Shown: positions 7,880-17,254, counted from the stretch's first letter. The stretch is DNA of 50,565 nt from JBKEDS01 sp047975545 (GCA_047975545.1 JBKEDS010000029.1:1-50565); one strand, 5' to 3'. The notes: generated from the letters alone by a model not told the origin. Program-made: numbers and translations.

Positions 7880-8637
7880 CGTTTTTGTAAAAATGCCGAT
7901 GTTCCCTCGATAAAATCATTGGTGCCGAAACAATTTCCAAATTCTTGTATTTCCACGTTAAAACCATTTGTTCCGGTTTTGTAATTGGCATTTATGGCTT
8001 TAATGGCTGCCGAAATGGCCTTTGGCGAATTTTGCGAAATCCTAACGGCAAGTTTTTCGCAAAGTGGCAACAATTCTTCTTGGGTTGTAACATGGTTTAC
8101 CAAGCCGTAGCTTTCAGCTTTTTCGGCATCGACCATACTTGCGGTCATAATTAGTTCCATGGCTCGGCCTTTTCCTATTAATTGGGGTAGCCGTTGTGTG
8201 CCGCCATACCCGGGAATAACGCCCAAGGATACTTCGGGAAGCCCCATTTTGGCATTGCTGCTGGCTACCCTAAAATGGCAGGCCATGGCAAGCTCTAAAC
8301 CACCGCCCAGTGCAAAACCATTAATGGCGGCAATAACGGGCGTTGGTAAATTTTCAATAAAATTAAATAGAAGCGTTTGCCCGTTTTCGGCCAAGTTAGC
8401 GCCTTCGGCAACCGAAAAATCGGCAAATTCGCTTATATCGGCACCGGCAACAAAGGCTTTGTTGCCGGTGCCTGTAATAATAATAACGTTTGTGGTTTTG
8501 TCGGTATTGGCTGCGTTTAAAGCAAAGTGCAGCTCCTTAATGGTTTCAATATTAAGGGCGTTAAGCTTATTGGGGCGGTTAATGGTAATGTAGGCAATGC
8601 CGTTTTTTGATGTTGAAATAATATTTTGGTACTGCAT
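7855..8637 (-). CDS. enoyl-CoA hydratase / crotonase
   Basis: A 260-residue crotonase-fold protein that probably hydrates short-chain enoyl-CoA, for example crotonyl-CoA. The oxyanion-hole segments are AGADISEF and GGGLE. The two catalytic glutamates of true hydratases are present, Glu115 and Glu135 (GLPEVSLGV). Length is normal. It starts 12 bases after the stop of a histidine kinase gene and is probably co-transcribed, with no obvious functional link. Exact substrate not decidable from sequence. Confidence 0.92.
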   Translation of the reverse strand: MQYQNIISTSKNGIAYITINRPNKLNALNIETIKELHFALNAANTDKTTNVIIITGTGNKAFVAGADISEFADFSVAEGANLAENGQTLLFNFIENLPTPVIAAINGFALGGGLELAMACHFRVASSNAKMGLPEVSLGVIPGYGGTQRLPQLIGKGRAMELIMTASMVDAEKAESYGLVNHVTTQEELLPLCEKLAVRISQNSPKAISAAIKAINANYKTGTNGFNVEIQEFGNCFGTNDFIEGTSAFLQKRKANFSGN

Positions 8638-8649
8638 TTTTAAAAAATT

Positions 8650-10110
8650 TTAATTATCCAATTTAGGGAAAATTACCGTAAACACGGTGCCTTTGTTGGT
8701 TTCGGTTGTAAAGGATATACTGCCGTTATGGGTTTCCACGATATTTTTAACCATGGCCAAGCCAAGCCCCATGCCACTGGTTTTGGTGGTAAATTTGGGT
8801 TCGAAAACCTTGTCGCTGTTTTCTTCTGGAATACCCGAGCCATTGTCGGCAATTGTAATAACAACATTGGTTTGGTCTTCGGCAACATGAATTATTATTT
8901 TTGGCGCACGGGTGTTTGGTACAGCTTGAATACCGTTTTTTACCAAATTGGTTACCACGCGAATAAGTTGTGTTCTGTCGAAATTGGCAATAATCGTATC
9001 GCTTTGCGACGAAAACACAATATGCTTGTCGTTAAAAATATCGAGTGCCAATTTAACCACGTTAACCACGTTAAGCGTTTCGTTTTGCTGGGCGGGCATT
9101 TTGGCAAAGTTGGAAAATGCCGATGCTATGGCGCTCATGGTGTCGATTTGTTGGATAAGGGTTTGGCTGTATTCGTTTATTTTTTCATGTATGTTGGGGT
9201 CGTTGGGGTTAAATTTTCGTTGAAAATTTTGTACCGTTAGCCGCATTGGCGTTAAGGGGTTTTTAATTTCGTGCGCTACTTGTTTTGCCATTTCCCGCCA
9301 TGCTTGTTCGCGCTCGCTTTTTGCCAGTTTAATGGCGCTGTCCTCCAGTTCGTCTATCATGCTGTTGTACGAATTAACCAAGGTGGAAATTTCCTCGCTA
9401 ACATCTTTAACGGCTATTTTTTGGTTGCGTTTTTCCAAGCGGGTTTCGTTAATTTTATCGCTAATGGCCTGCAACGATTTTGTTATGTATTTTGAAAGCA
9501 AATAAGCCACGCTTATGGCCATGGCCAATATAAGTATAAAGGCATAGGCAATGCGTTTTAAAAACTCCAAAAGTTCGTTGGTTAAAAAATCGTCCTTTTC
9601 CAAATAGGGCAAGTTTAAAATGGCAATGGCTTTGGATTTTTGGTCGCGTATGTAGGTGTAGGACGACTGGAAGGTTTCGCCGTTTTCGGTGTGTTTGTCA
9701 ACATACATATGCTCGGCCGTGTTGGATATGGCGTTTAAAATTTCGGCTTTTAAGCATAGTTCGGCGGCATGGGTTTGCAATCCCGCTTTGGACGATACCA
9801 GTAAACCACCGTCCAAATCGTAAAGGTTGATTTGCATTTTATGGATGTCGGCAATGTTATAAACTTCCTCTTTAAATATTAAGGGAATGTTTTCGGTTTT
9901 TACTTCCCAAGTGTTTTGCCTGCCGTTAAGTATGCGCCTAATGTGGGTTTGTATGTTGTTTTCCTTGCGCTCCAGGCGTGCCTCGTGGTAATCGGCACTT
10001 TGCTCCTTGTATTGGTATATGGCCACGGCGGCAATAAGTATGGAGGCCAATAACACCAGTAAAATCATGGATAGAAAGATACGGGTGCGTAAGGATAACT
10101 TTTTAAACAT
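8650..10110 (-). CDS. NtrY-like membrane histidine kinase
   Basis: A 486-residue sensor kinase. A first membrane segment (about 12-32), an extracytoplasmic sensor domain (about 33-185) and a second membrane segment (about 187-206) are followed by a HAMP linker. The H-box has the phospho-acceptor His280 in AHEIKNPLTPMRLTV, then the N-box LVKNGIQAV and the glycine boxes ADNGSGIP and GMGLGLAMVKNIVE. PLTPMRL is typical of the NtrY group. No response regulator is present in the window, so it is an orphan kinase here. The signal is unknown. Confidence 0.92.
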   Translation of the reverse strand: MFKKLSLRTRIFLSMILLVLLASILIAAVAIYQYKEQSADYHEARLERKENNIQTHIRRILNGRQNTWEVKTENIPLIFKEEVYNIADIHKMQINLYDLDGGLLVSSKAGLQTHAAELCLKAEILNAISNTAEHMYVDKHTENGETFQSSYTYIRDQKSKAIAILNLPYLEKDDFLTNELLEFLKRIAYAFILILAMAISVAYLLSKYITKSLQAISDKINETRLEKRNQKIAVKDVSEEISTLVNSYNSMIDELEDSAIKLAKSEREQAWREMAKQVAHEIKNPLTPMRLTVQNFQRKFNPNDPNIHEKINEYSQTLIQQIDTMSAIASAFSNFAKMPAQQNETLNVVNVVKLALDIFNDKHIVFSSQSDTIIANFDRTQLIRVVTNLVKNGIQAVPNTRAPKIIIHVAEDQTNVVITIADNGSGIPEENSDKVFEPKFTTKTSGMGLGLAMVKNIVETHNGSISFTTETNKGTVFTVIFPKLDN

Positions 10111-10190
10111 TTAATTGTGAATTGCAGGCTTTAAATATAGCAATAATTGCGCCAATTGTAGCGTTTTTGTTTTTAAGGATCGGAGCAAAA

Positions 10191-11268
10191 TCATACGTTA
10201 ACGGTTAAAATTTTAATTAAATAGTCATTGTTTCAAGCGGCTTTAAGCCTTTTGTCCAGAATACCTTGTTTTTCTGTTTTTTCGTTTTTCATAAAATTGA
10301 GAGCTATTTTGGGTGTGATAGAATAATTTTGTGCCGAATTCCCAATTCTTTTTCTTGAGCCATCTTCAGAAAAGGCGACATTCAAAATCCAATGTAGTTT
10401 GTTTTCTATGGCCCAATGAGAGCGAATATCGGATTGGAAGGTTTCTGCCGTGTTTTTCAAGCTGGATATATAGTATACCGTGTTGCGTTTTCTGTAGGAT
10501 TGTTACTGTTTTTAAACACTCTTGTACTGTTGATTTTTACAATGCTTTTAAGTGATTTTCAAGTTGTTTTTTCATTGAGGAATTGAAAATCATTTATCAT
10601 GCTGCAGGTTCGGGTTTCTATACGGTCATGGCCTACGGTTTCACCGGTGTGGGTAGCGATACTTTTAGAAAACCCGAATACATCTTTGATATTTTCCAAT
10701 AACTGTGGTTGGTTTTCTTTTACGGCTAATATATAATCTGCCCGTTGGTCTATTATTTTTTTTGCAATTTCTTTTTGATACCCCATGGCATCAATAGTAA
10801 CGGTGGTTTGTGAAACATCCACTATGTCCAGCAATTCCGGAATTGCGGTTATTTCATCGGATTTTGTAGCCGTACGTACCTGTCCTAAGACCAAATTGTT
10901 ATCACAGGCACCATGTGGATAGGTGATTTTTTTCTGTTTGATTTGGCGCCACAGAGCGTTTTTCTGTTCGTGGCAACAATTTTTCCCTTTGCTTAGATTG
11001 GTTATGTTGCCTACCCTCTTAATAAGACATTGCCCAAAGCAATTACTATCAATAGCCGAAAATACCCAGCGAATGGTGCCTTTCGACGGGATACCGTTAG
11101 GGAGTTCAAGAAAAATTTCTAGAAATTCTTCTTGTGACCGACAAACTCGCTGATTTGTTTCCATGTTTCTGCCCTACAAATCACTGCGATTATGCTGATA
11201 AGAAGGATGTCAATTAACTTGTGGAATTGGCTTATGTCGCTACTATGGTCTTCTATCTGTATAAATTA
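10191..11268 (-). pseudogene. ISAs1-family transposase remnant
   Basis: A decayed DDE transposase. Recognisable blocks in order: HKLIDILLISIIAVICRAET (11210-11155 region, one frame), FLEIFLELPNGIPSKGTI in a second frame, a damaged catalytic block reading VATNRKTLCGAKS where VAIDGKTLRGAKS is expected (Asp lost), then ITAIPELLDIV, TIDAMGYQKEIAKKI and AVKENQPQLL. The frame hits TGA at 10559-10561, shifts again near 10470, resumes with SHWAIENKLHWILNVAF, and meets another TGA at 10233-10235 before a natural-looking end at 10191. At least two nonsense and three frameshift lesions. No terminal inverted repeats were identified. Confidence 0.85.
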
Positions 11269-11403
11269 TTGATTATAATATAGTACGCGAATAATTAGTG
11301 TCTTATTCAATTAAAAATCAGTCAAATTAAGGAACTTTTTTTGTGAAAAAGGTGTGGTCTTGTCCTGTGAAAAACCATCGCCGATACGTCTTGTTAAAAA
11401 TCC

Positions 11404-11982
11404 TTATGTTTTTTTAACGTACTGGGTAATAATAACAATTTGTTGGCCATCGACCTTGCCTTCGATGTACTCGGCATTATCGCGGTCCAAGCGTATATTC
11501 CTAACGGCAGTGCCTTGTTTGGCTACCATACTGGAGCCTTTCACTTTTAAATCTTTTATTAAAACTACCGAATCGCCATTTTCCAACAATACGCCATTTA
11601 CGTCCCTATGAATAACCTTATTAGCTTCATCTTCATGCTCGCCGGTGGCTCTTGCCAAAGCCAAGGCTTCTTCATCTAAGTACATCATATCCAACAAATC
11701 TTTTGGCCAGCCCTCGCTACGCAAGCGTTGCAACATACGCCAAGCCATAATTTGTACGGCCACAAACTCGCTCCACATACTATCGTTTAAGCAGCGCCAA
11801 TGGTTGGCATCCATTTCGGTATGGCCCTCTATTTGGCTTAAACAGGTTTGGCATACCAAAACCGAATTGTCTACATTTTCGTTTAACGATGGCGGTATGG
11901 TGTATTGCGATAGGTTTTTATCCAATTTACACAACTCGCAGGTGTTGCCGCTTCTTTCTTTTAAGGTTTGCAGAACGCTCAT
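11404..11982 (-). CDS. PhnA/YjdM-like zinc-ribbon protein
   Basis: A 192-residue PhnA-domain protein. An N-terminal zinc-ribbon-like part contains CELC at about 14-17 and a second pair CQTC near 44-47. The C-terminal part (about 125-190) is the PhnA domain, with DVNGVLLENGDSVVLIKDLKVKGSS. Despite the historical name, this family is not a proven phosphonoacetate hydrolase and its role is unclear. It is a single gene between the ISAs1 remnant and DUF3109. Confidence 0.85.
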   Translation of the reverse strand: MSVLQTLKERSGNTCELCKLDKNLSQYTIPPSLNENVDNSVLVCQTCLSQIEGHTEMDANHWRCLNDSMWSEFVAVQIMAWRMLQRLRSEGWPKDLLDMMYLDEEALALARATGEHEDEANKVIHRDVNGVLLENGDSVVLIKDLKVKGSSMVAKQGTAVRNIRLDRDNAEYIEGKVDGQQIVIITQYVKKT

Positions 11983-12054
11983 TTATTTATGGGTTTATTT
12001 TTTTGCAATGATACATATTAATGTTAAAAACAGGAAGCATAAAATCCTTTGTTT

Positions 12055-12621
12055 TTATGGCAGTTTTTCGGCAACCTTTTCAAGTTCGGCATACCAATCT
12101 TCCCCAAATTTCCGAATCAGGGCTTCTTTTACAAACTTATAAACGGGTACTTGTAGCGATTTGCCAAGGGTACAGGCATCGCTACATATATGCCATTTAT
12201 TGTAGTTTACCGCCGAAAACTCGGTATAATCCTGAACCCTAATGGGGTATAAGTGGCAGGATACGGGTTTTTTCCAAGTTATTTCGCCTTGGTTGTAGGC
12301 TTGCTCAATGGCACAAAGCGCCACATTGTTATTGTCGAAAATAACGTAGGCACAATCTTCGCCATTAATTAAAGGGGTTTCCAACTCGCCCTCGTCCGAA
12401 ACTATATAAGTGCCTTGGGCTTCAATGGCTTCTATACCCTCGGGGCGCAAAAAGGGTTTTACTTTGGGGTAAATGCTTTTTAGTATTTCGGTTTCGGCCT
12501 CTTCCAAGGGCGCCCCGGCATCGCCATCGATACAGCACGCCCCTTTGCAGGCCGATAGGTTGCATACAAAATCCTTGTCTATAATATCTTCGGAAACAAT
12601 TGTTTTTCCTAACTGAAACAT
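12055..12621 (-). CDS. DUF3109 family protein
   Basis: A 188-residue cysteine-rich protein of the DUF3109 family, common in Bacteroidetes. The N-terminal motif CNLSACKGACC and later single cysteines (GEDCAYVIF, ALCAIEQA, VSCHLYP, HICSDAC) suggest metal or Fe-S binding, as in the related YkgJ-type proteins. The start at 12621 lies about 26 bases after a -7 element on the minus strand. It diverges from marC. Function unknown. Confidence 0.88.
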   Translation of the reverse strand: MFQLGKTIVSEDIIDKDFVCNLSACKGACCIDGDAGAPLEEAETEILKSIYPKVKPFLRPEGIEAIEAQGTYIVSDEGELETPLINGEDCAYVIFDNNNVALCAIEQAYNQGEITWKKPVSCHLYPIRVQDYTEFSAVNYNKWHICSDACTLGKSLQVPVYKFVKEALIRKFGEDWYAELEKVAEKLP

Positions 12622-12646
12622 AAAAACCCTTTGAAATATTTAACCG

Positions 12647-12685
12647 CAAAAGTAATGAAACTTTTAGCTATAATCCATACTTTTG
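12647..12685. promoter_or_regulatory. divergent -7 elements of DUF3109 and marC genes
   Basis: TACTTTTG at 12678-12685 faces marC, 17 bases before its start. The same octamer on the minus strand at 12654-12647 faces the DUF3109 gene. Both match TAnnTTTG exactly. The two promoters lie back to back with 23 bases between them. Confidence 0.7.
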
Positions 12686-12702
12686 CGCCAAACTAAAGCG
12701 CT

Positions 12703-13287
12703 ATGGCCTTACATTTCGACCCCAAGGAAATTTTTACCGCCTTTATGGTTTTATTTGCCGTAATCGATATTGTTGGGAACATTCCCATTGTTATTGATTT
12801 GCGCAAAAAAATGGGCCATATACAAAGCGAAAAAGCATCGTTAATTGCCGGTGTTATTTTAATCGTGTTTTTGTTTTTGGGAAAAAGCATTTTAAACCTA
12901 ATAGGCATTGACGTAAATTCGTTTGCCGTTGCGGGTTCGTTTATTTTGTTTTTTATTGCCTTGGAAATGATTTTGGGCATTACCCTATACAAGCAAGAGG
13001 AAGAAACCACCATGTCGGCTACCGTATTTCCGTTGGCGTTCCCCTTAATTGCAGGGCCGGGCAGCTTAACCACCCTACTGTCGTTACGAGCCGAATTTAA
13101 AACCGAAAACATTATAGTAGCCGTTATTTTAAACGTTATTATTATATACATAGTGCTTAAAACCTCATCCCGAATCGAGCGCTTAATTGGGCAAAACGGC
13201 ATTAATATTATCCGCAAGATATTTGGCGTGGTATTGTTGGCCATTGCCGTAAAACTGTTTACCCATAATATTAAGGCTTTGATTTAA
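12703..13287 (+). CDS. MarC-family integral membrane protein
   Basis: A 194-residue protein of the MarC/UPF0056 family with about six hydrophobic segments. Typical features are FAVIDIVGNIPIVIDL near the start and FPLAFPLIAGPGSLTTLLSL in the middle. The family is of unknown transport function; the old link to multiple antibiotic resistance is not supported. It has its own -7 promoter element. Confidence 0.9.
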   Translation: MALHFDPKEIFTAFMVLFAVIDIVGNIPIVIDLRKKMGHIQSEKASLIAGVILIVFLFLGKSILNLIGIDVNSFAVAGSFILFFIALEMILGITLYKQEEETTMSATVFPLAFPLIAGPGSLTTLLSLRAEFKTENIIVAVILNVIIIYIVLKTSSRIERLIGQNGINIIRKIFGVVLLAIAVKLFTHNIKALI

Positions 13288-13341
13288 CTTGAGTTCGATT
13301 AATGTATTACGGCTAAAAACTAAATATTAATGCATTATATA

Positions 13342-13368
13342 TTGTCAGGTCGAGCGGCGTCGAGACCT
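13342..13368. repeat. dispersed GTCGAG-type repeat, copy 1
   Basis: A 27-base intergenic sequence containing GGTCGAGCGG and GTCGAGACCT, with 25 of 27 bases identical to 24732-24758. It has short inverted parts (TCGA on both sides of GCGGCG). A looser relative, TGAGCGAAGTCGAAGG, is at 18080-18095. Confidence 0.75.
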
Positions 13369-13412
13369 ACGTTCAAAACCAAAAAAGGACGCATTAAATA
13401 AAACAGATAACC

Positions 13413-13616
13413 ATGAAATTTTTAACCATAACTATTAGTATTTTATCGGTAGTGCTTATTGGCTTCAACTTAACAAAAGTAAATTTTAGCGCACCCTTTA
13501 CGGGCGAAAGCACCACCGCATTAATAACCATTTTGGCAGCACTTTGCGCCATGCTAATTATGCTAATACTTTACGTTTCGAAACAAATAGAACAAAAAGT
13601 AAAAAACCAAAAATAA
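13413..13616 (+). CDS. small two-helix membrane protein
   Basis: A 67-residue protein with two predicted membrane segments (about 3-20 and 34-54) and a basic C-terminal tail (KQIEQKVKNQK). No family recognised. Its stop overlaps the start of the downstream flavoprotein by one base (TAATG), which argues that it is a real translated gene and that the two act together, perhaps as a membrane anchor or partner. Confidence 0.65.
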   Translation: MKFLTITISILSVVLIGFNLTKVNFSAPFTGESTTALITILAALCAMLIMLILYVSKQIEQKVKNQK

Positions 13617-14224
13617 TGTTCGATGTATTAATAATTGGCGGTGGTGCGGCGGGCTTGTCCTGCGCCCTTGTGTTGGGTTCGGCCAGAAACAAGGTTTTTA
13701 CCAAGGACAAGCGCATTGGTATTATTGTACACCAAAAAACCTCGCATTTGCAAACGGCTTTATTTAACAACGTACTGGGCTTAACCCCAGGCACAACGGG
13801 CACCAGTATATTGGAACAGGGCAAAGCGCAACTCCACCATTTGTACCCGCACGTTAAGCAAATAGACCACGAAAAGGTTTTGGAAATTAAAAGGATTGGG
13901 GAAATTTTTGAAATAAAAACCAACAAAAGCAGTTATACCGCAAAAATACTTGTGGTTGCCGTTGGCTATACCAATTTAATGACCATAAAAGGATTAGACG
14001 CCTACATAGCACCCCACCCCAGAGCCGAAGCCGAAAAAAACAGGATTTGGTTAAAAAACACAAACCACCTTGTAGATACTAATTTGTACGTTGCCGGAAC
14101 CTTGGCCGGGTGGCGCAGCCAATTTGCCATAGCATCGGGCAGTGGCGCCCATGTGGCTACCGACATTTTAACCCTTTGGAACGGTGGCAACCCTACCAAA
14201 GTACACGATAAGGTAGAGGGCTAA
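13616..14224 (+). CDS. short NAD(P)/FAD-dependent oxidoreductase
   Basis: A 202-residue flavoprotein. The FAD-binding motif GGGAAGLSCALVLG is at residues 8-21. A second FAD contact is suggested by NLYVAGTLAGWRSQFAIASGSG near the end, as in thioredoxin reductase-like enzymes. It is much shorter than thioredoxin reductase (about 310 residues): the NADPH domain and the redox CxxC motif are missing. The start at 13616 overlaps the stop of the small membrane protein gene. The stop overlaps the stop of the converging protease gene within CTAA. Substrate unknown. Confidence 0.82.
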   Translation: MFDVLIIGGGAAGLSCALVLGSARNKVFTKDKRIGIIVHQKTSHLQTALFNNVLGLTPGTTGTSILEQGKAQLHHLYPHVKQIDHEKVLEIKRIGEIFEIKTNKSSYTAKILVVAVGYTNLMTIKGLDAYIAPHPRAEAEKNRIWLKNTNHLVDTNLYVAGTLAGWRSQFAIASGSGAHVATDILTLWNGGNPTKVHDKVEG

Positions 14225-15816
14225 TTTTCAGTTTCGCTTAGCGCAATTACCTTATTTACCATATTATCGTGCTTATTGCTGATTTCATAAAAAATACCGT
14301 TGCCAAACAACTGCTCGCCCAAACTGGCTTTTAAGTGTTGCTTCGCTATGCTTTCAAAGCCCGAAAAGGATATTTTATCGGTCATTCGTACATTTAAGTA
14401 CTCCTGAAATTCCGAAACAATGGTATCGGGAATTTCGTAAGTGCTTATAAACTCCGCCTTGGTTATTGTATTATAGTACGCCCTGTTTCTGTCCAGCACC
14501 TCAAACATAAAGTAATTGATAATCCCACGGTTTTGCAGCGATGTTAGTATTTCATTTTGAACACCATTTTCCAAAGGCACAAAAATATCGGGAATTATTC
14601 CGCCGCCGCCGTAAACCACCTTGCCTTTTGGCGTTGTAAATTTTAGGGAATCGGCTACTTTTATTTTTTCGGCATCCACAAGTTCGCCGCTTTCCATACG
14701 CTCAACATATTCGTGGTAATAGTTTTTGTTATCGCCATTGTTGTAGGGGCGTTGTATGGAGCGCCCGGTGGGCGTGTAATAACGCGATACGGTTAAGCGC
14801 ACGGCACTGCCATCGCCCAAACCCATTTCGCGCTGCACCAAACCTTTTCCGTAGGAGCGCCTGCCAATAATAGTACCTTTGTCGTTATCTTGAAGGGCGC
14901 CTGCTATAATTTCGCTGGCCGAGGCCGAATTTTCGTTTATAAGCACAAAAACTTCACCTGTTTCAAAATCGCCTTTTTCGGTGGCAAAACTTTTTTCTAT
15001 ATGGCCACGCTTGTTTTTGGTAAACAGGATAAGTTTTTCGTCCTCCAAAAACTCGTCGGCAATTTTTTCGGCAATACTTAAAAACCCTCCGGGATTGTCG
15101 CGCAAATCCAACGCTATTTGTGTAGCGCCCTTTGCCTTTAGCGAATCCAGTCCTGTTTTAAATTCGTTATACGTGCTTTCGGCAAAGCGGTTTATTTTAA
15201 TATAGCCCAACGTTGGGGTAAGCATGTAGGCGGCATCGACGCTTTTTATGGGCACCACGTTTCGGTTTACGGTAAAGCGCAACAATTCGGGCTCGCCCTT
15301 GCGGTAAACGGTTAGGTTTACTTTGGTATTTATGGCGCCCTTGAGGGTTTTAACCACATCGAAGCCTTCGGGTTTGTTGCCGTACAGGGTATCGGCATTG
15401 GCTATTAAAATGCGGTCGCCGCCCTTAATGCCCGCTTGGTCGCTGGGCCCGCCATCGAGCGCCCGAATAACCGCGATAGAATCCTTATAGGTATAAAAAT
15501 TAATGCCTATGCCCACAAAATCGCCTTTCATGTTTTCGGCAACACGCTCCAGGTTTTCTTTTGGGATATAGGTAGAATGGGGGTCGAGGTTTTTCAATAT
15601 CCCATTCACCGTAACATCAACAATACTGTCGGTATTAATAGCGTCTACATAATCGTATTCAATATAGTCTATAAGGCGGTTTAGCTTTTCTTTTTTGCTG
15701 TTTTTTGAAAACAACCTATCGGACGAACCGTTAAACTGGAGCCGTTCCCCGATAAAAATCCCTGCCGCTACCGCCATGCCGATAATTAGGGGCAAATATT
15801 TTTTTTGATATGGCAT
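14221..15816 (-). CDS. S41 C-terminal processing protease (CtpA-like)
   Basis: A 531-residue periplasmic serine protease with a single N-terminal membrane or signal segment (about 8-22). A PDZ domain follows at about 85-180 (GPSDQAGIKGGDRIL), then the S41 core with LRDNPGGFLS, the catalytic serine in ENSASASEIIAGAL (about residue 300) and the lysine in GRRSYGKGLVQ. It probably degrades or trims envelope proteins. Its start overlaps the last base of the dCMP deaminase gene, so it belongs to the HupE-deaminase-protease operon. Confidence 0.93.
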   Translation of the reverse strand: MPYQKKYLPLIIGMAVAAGIFIGERLQFNGSSDRLFSKNSKKEKLNRLIDYIEYDYVDAINTDSIVDVTVNGILKNLDPHSTYIPKENLERVAENMKGDFVGIGINFYTYKDSIAVIRALDGGPSDQAGIKGGDRILIANADTLYGNKPEGFDVVKTLKGAINTKVNLTVYRKGEPELLRFTVNRNVVPIKSVDAAYMLTPTLGYIKINRFAESTYNEFKTGLDSLKAKGATQIALDLRDNPGGFLSIAEKIADEFLEDEKLILFTKNKRGHIEKSFATEKGDFETGEVFVLINENSASASEIIAGALQDNDKGTIIGRRSYGKGLVQREMGLGDGSAVRLTVSRYYTPTGRSIQRPYNNGDNKNYYHEYVERMESGELVDAEKIKVADSLKFTTPKGKVVYGGGGIIPDIFVPLENGVQNEILTSLQNRGIINYFMFEVLDRNRAYYNTITKAEFISTYEIPDTIVSEFQEYLNVRMTDKISFSGFESIAKQHLKASLGEQLFGNGIFYEISNKHDNMVNKVIALSETEN

Positions 15817-16247
15817 TAGGCGTCTATGTTTTCAATATGTTCGAGTGCTATTCCGGCTTTTTCTAAAAATTCCAGTCCCGAACCGTCTTTATAAGCGGTG
15901 TTGTAAACCACCCTAACAATACCGGCCTGGTGTATTAGCTTGCTGCATTCCTTACAGGGCGACAGCGTAATGTACAGGGTTGCGCCCTTGCACGACTGGG
16001 TGGAGGCGGCCACTTTTAGTATGGCATTGGCCTCGGCGTGCAGCACGTACCATTTGGTGTAGCCTTCGTCGTCTTCGCAAAAATTTTCGAAGCCGGTTGG
16101 GGTGCCGTTATAGCCGTCGGAAATTATCATCCTATCCTTTACAATAAGGGCGCCTACTTGTTTGCGCTTGCAGTAGGATAGTTTTCCCCACTCTTGCGCA
16201 ATCCTTAAATAGGCTTTATCGTATTTATGTTGTTTGTGTTTTTTCAC
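15816..16247 (-). CDS. deoxycytidylate (dCMP) deaminase
   Basis: A 143-residue zinc deaminase that turns dCMP into dUMP for dTTP synthesis. Zinc ligands and catalytic Glu are seen: His70 and Glu72 in HAEANAI, Cys98 and Cys101 in SPCKECSK. Length fits the dCMP/ComEB family rather than riboflavin or guanine deaminases. It overlaps the downstream protease gene by one base. Confidence 0.92.
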   Translation of the reverse strand: MKKHKQHKYDKAYLRIAQEWGKLSYCKRKQVGALIVKDRMIISDGYNGTPTGFENFCEDDEGYTKWYVLHAEANAILKVAASTQSCKGATLYITLSPCKECSKLIHQAGIVRVVYNTAYKDGSGLEFLEKAGIALEHIENIDA

Positions 16248-16279
16248 TTAAATTTTATTAATCAATTTAAACACTTTTC

Positions 16280-16873
16280 TTAATTAGCCAAAAAATCGCT
16301 GTTAAGTATCATGGGGATTACCAAGCCCACCACAATGGCGGACATAACCATAACCCAATCGCGCTTGGAAAACCTAAAAACAATTTGGGTTACGTAGCCC
16401 AAGAACAGTACGGCAAACACCACGACAAGTTGGGCAATTTCTATACCCAGGGCAAATTCTGCCAACAATACTAATTTATTGTCCGAATCGCCCAAAAGCA
16501 TTTTAAACTCGCGCGCAAAGCCCAAGCCGTGTATTAGCCCAAAAAACAAGGTAGATAAAAACAATACGCCCACCTTTTCCTTTTGCGCTCCTTTTCCCGA
16601 GGTAAAAATATTAAACACCGCCACTACCAAAATGGTTATGGGTATTAAAAACTCCACTATGGCGGCGTTTACGCTAACCATATTGTAAGCTGCCAAAATT
16701 AGCGACAAGGTATGCCCCAAGGTAAACATGGAAACCAGTAAAAATACGCGCTTCCAGTCCTTGAACATATACGGTACGGTTAGCACGGTTAAAAACAGTA
16801 CGTGGTCGTAGGCATTAATATCCAGTACGTGGTACATGCCATATTTTACATAAAACCAAAAATTGTCCAGCAT
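16280..16873 (-). CDS. HupE/UreJ-family membrane protein
   Basis: A 197-residue membrane protein with about six hydrophobic segments. The motifs DHVLFLTVL near residue 23, FTLGHTLSLILA and FGLIHGLGFA are those of the HupE/UreJ_2 family, whose His and Asp residues suggest divalent metal (nickel or other) transport. No hydrogenase or urease gene is present here, so the substrate is open. It is the first gene of the operon with the deaminase and the protease and has a -7 element just upstream. Confidence 0.85.
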   Translation of the reverse strand: MLDNFWFYVKYGMYHVLDINAYDHVLFLTVLTVPYMFKDWKRVFLLVSMFTLGHTLSLILAAYNMVSVNAAIVEFLIPITILVVAVFNIFTSGKGAQKEKVGVLFLSTLFFGLIHGLGFAREFKMLLGDSDNKLVLLAEFALGIEIAQLVVVFAVLFLGYVTQIVFRFSKRDWVMVMSAIVVGLVIPMILNSDFLAN

Positions 16874-16904
16874 TTTGTTGTGTTAGCTTGTTTATAGCGG
16901 TTTT

Positions 16905-16912
16905 CAAATATA
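16905..16912 (-). promoter_or_regulatory. -7 promoter element of the HupE operon
   Basis: On the minus strand TATATTTG, an exact match to TAnnTTTG, lies 32 bases before the HupE gene start. No clear -33 element. Confidence 0.55.
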
Positions 16913-17254
16913 CAATTAATTGCATTTTTTTTACTATGGCTTATGTTTTCTTTAACTGTATATGCCAATACTACCAAGCCCAACTAATTATGTGTTTTTT
17001 GAACAACTCCTGTTTTATATTGAAATAAACCTTAAATTATTTTTATGTGAAACCCTCATCGAGGGCTTTAGCAAAGCCAAGATAAAGACCTCCACAAAAG
17101 GTCATGAATAAAAATAGCGGACAGTAAGCTTTTGGTTTTTTTCCGTGTTATTTAAAGAGTCTAAAATCAAAAGTTTAACTTAAATTTATTCGGATAAAAT
17201 TGGTATGCCATAATTTCATTAACTTTACGGTATGTTAACCTAAGCAACAGGGAA
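16913..17254. other. 342-base gap with tandem small hairpins
   Basis: No open frame with support. The middle part (17053-17103) holds three short perfect stems: CCCTC/GAGGG with loop ATC, GGCTTT/AAAGCC with loop AGC (sharing bases with the first) and GACCT/AGGTC with a 7-base loop. The rest is AT-rich without recognised signals. Confidence 0.4.
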
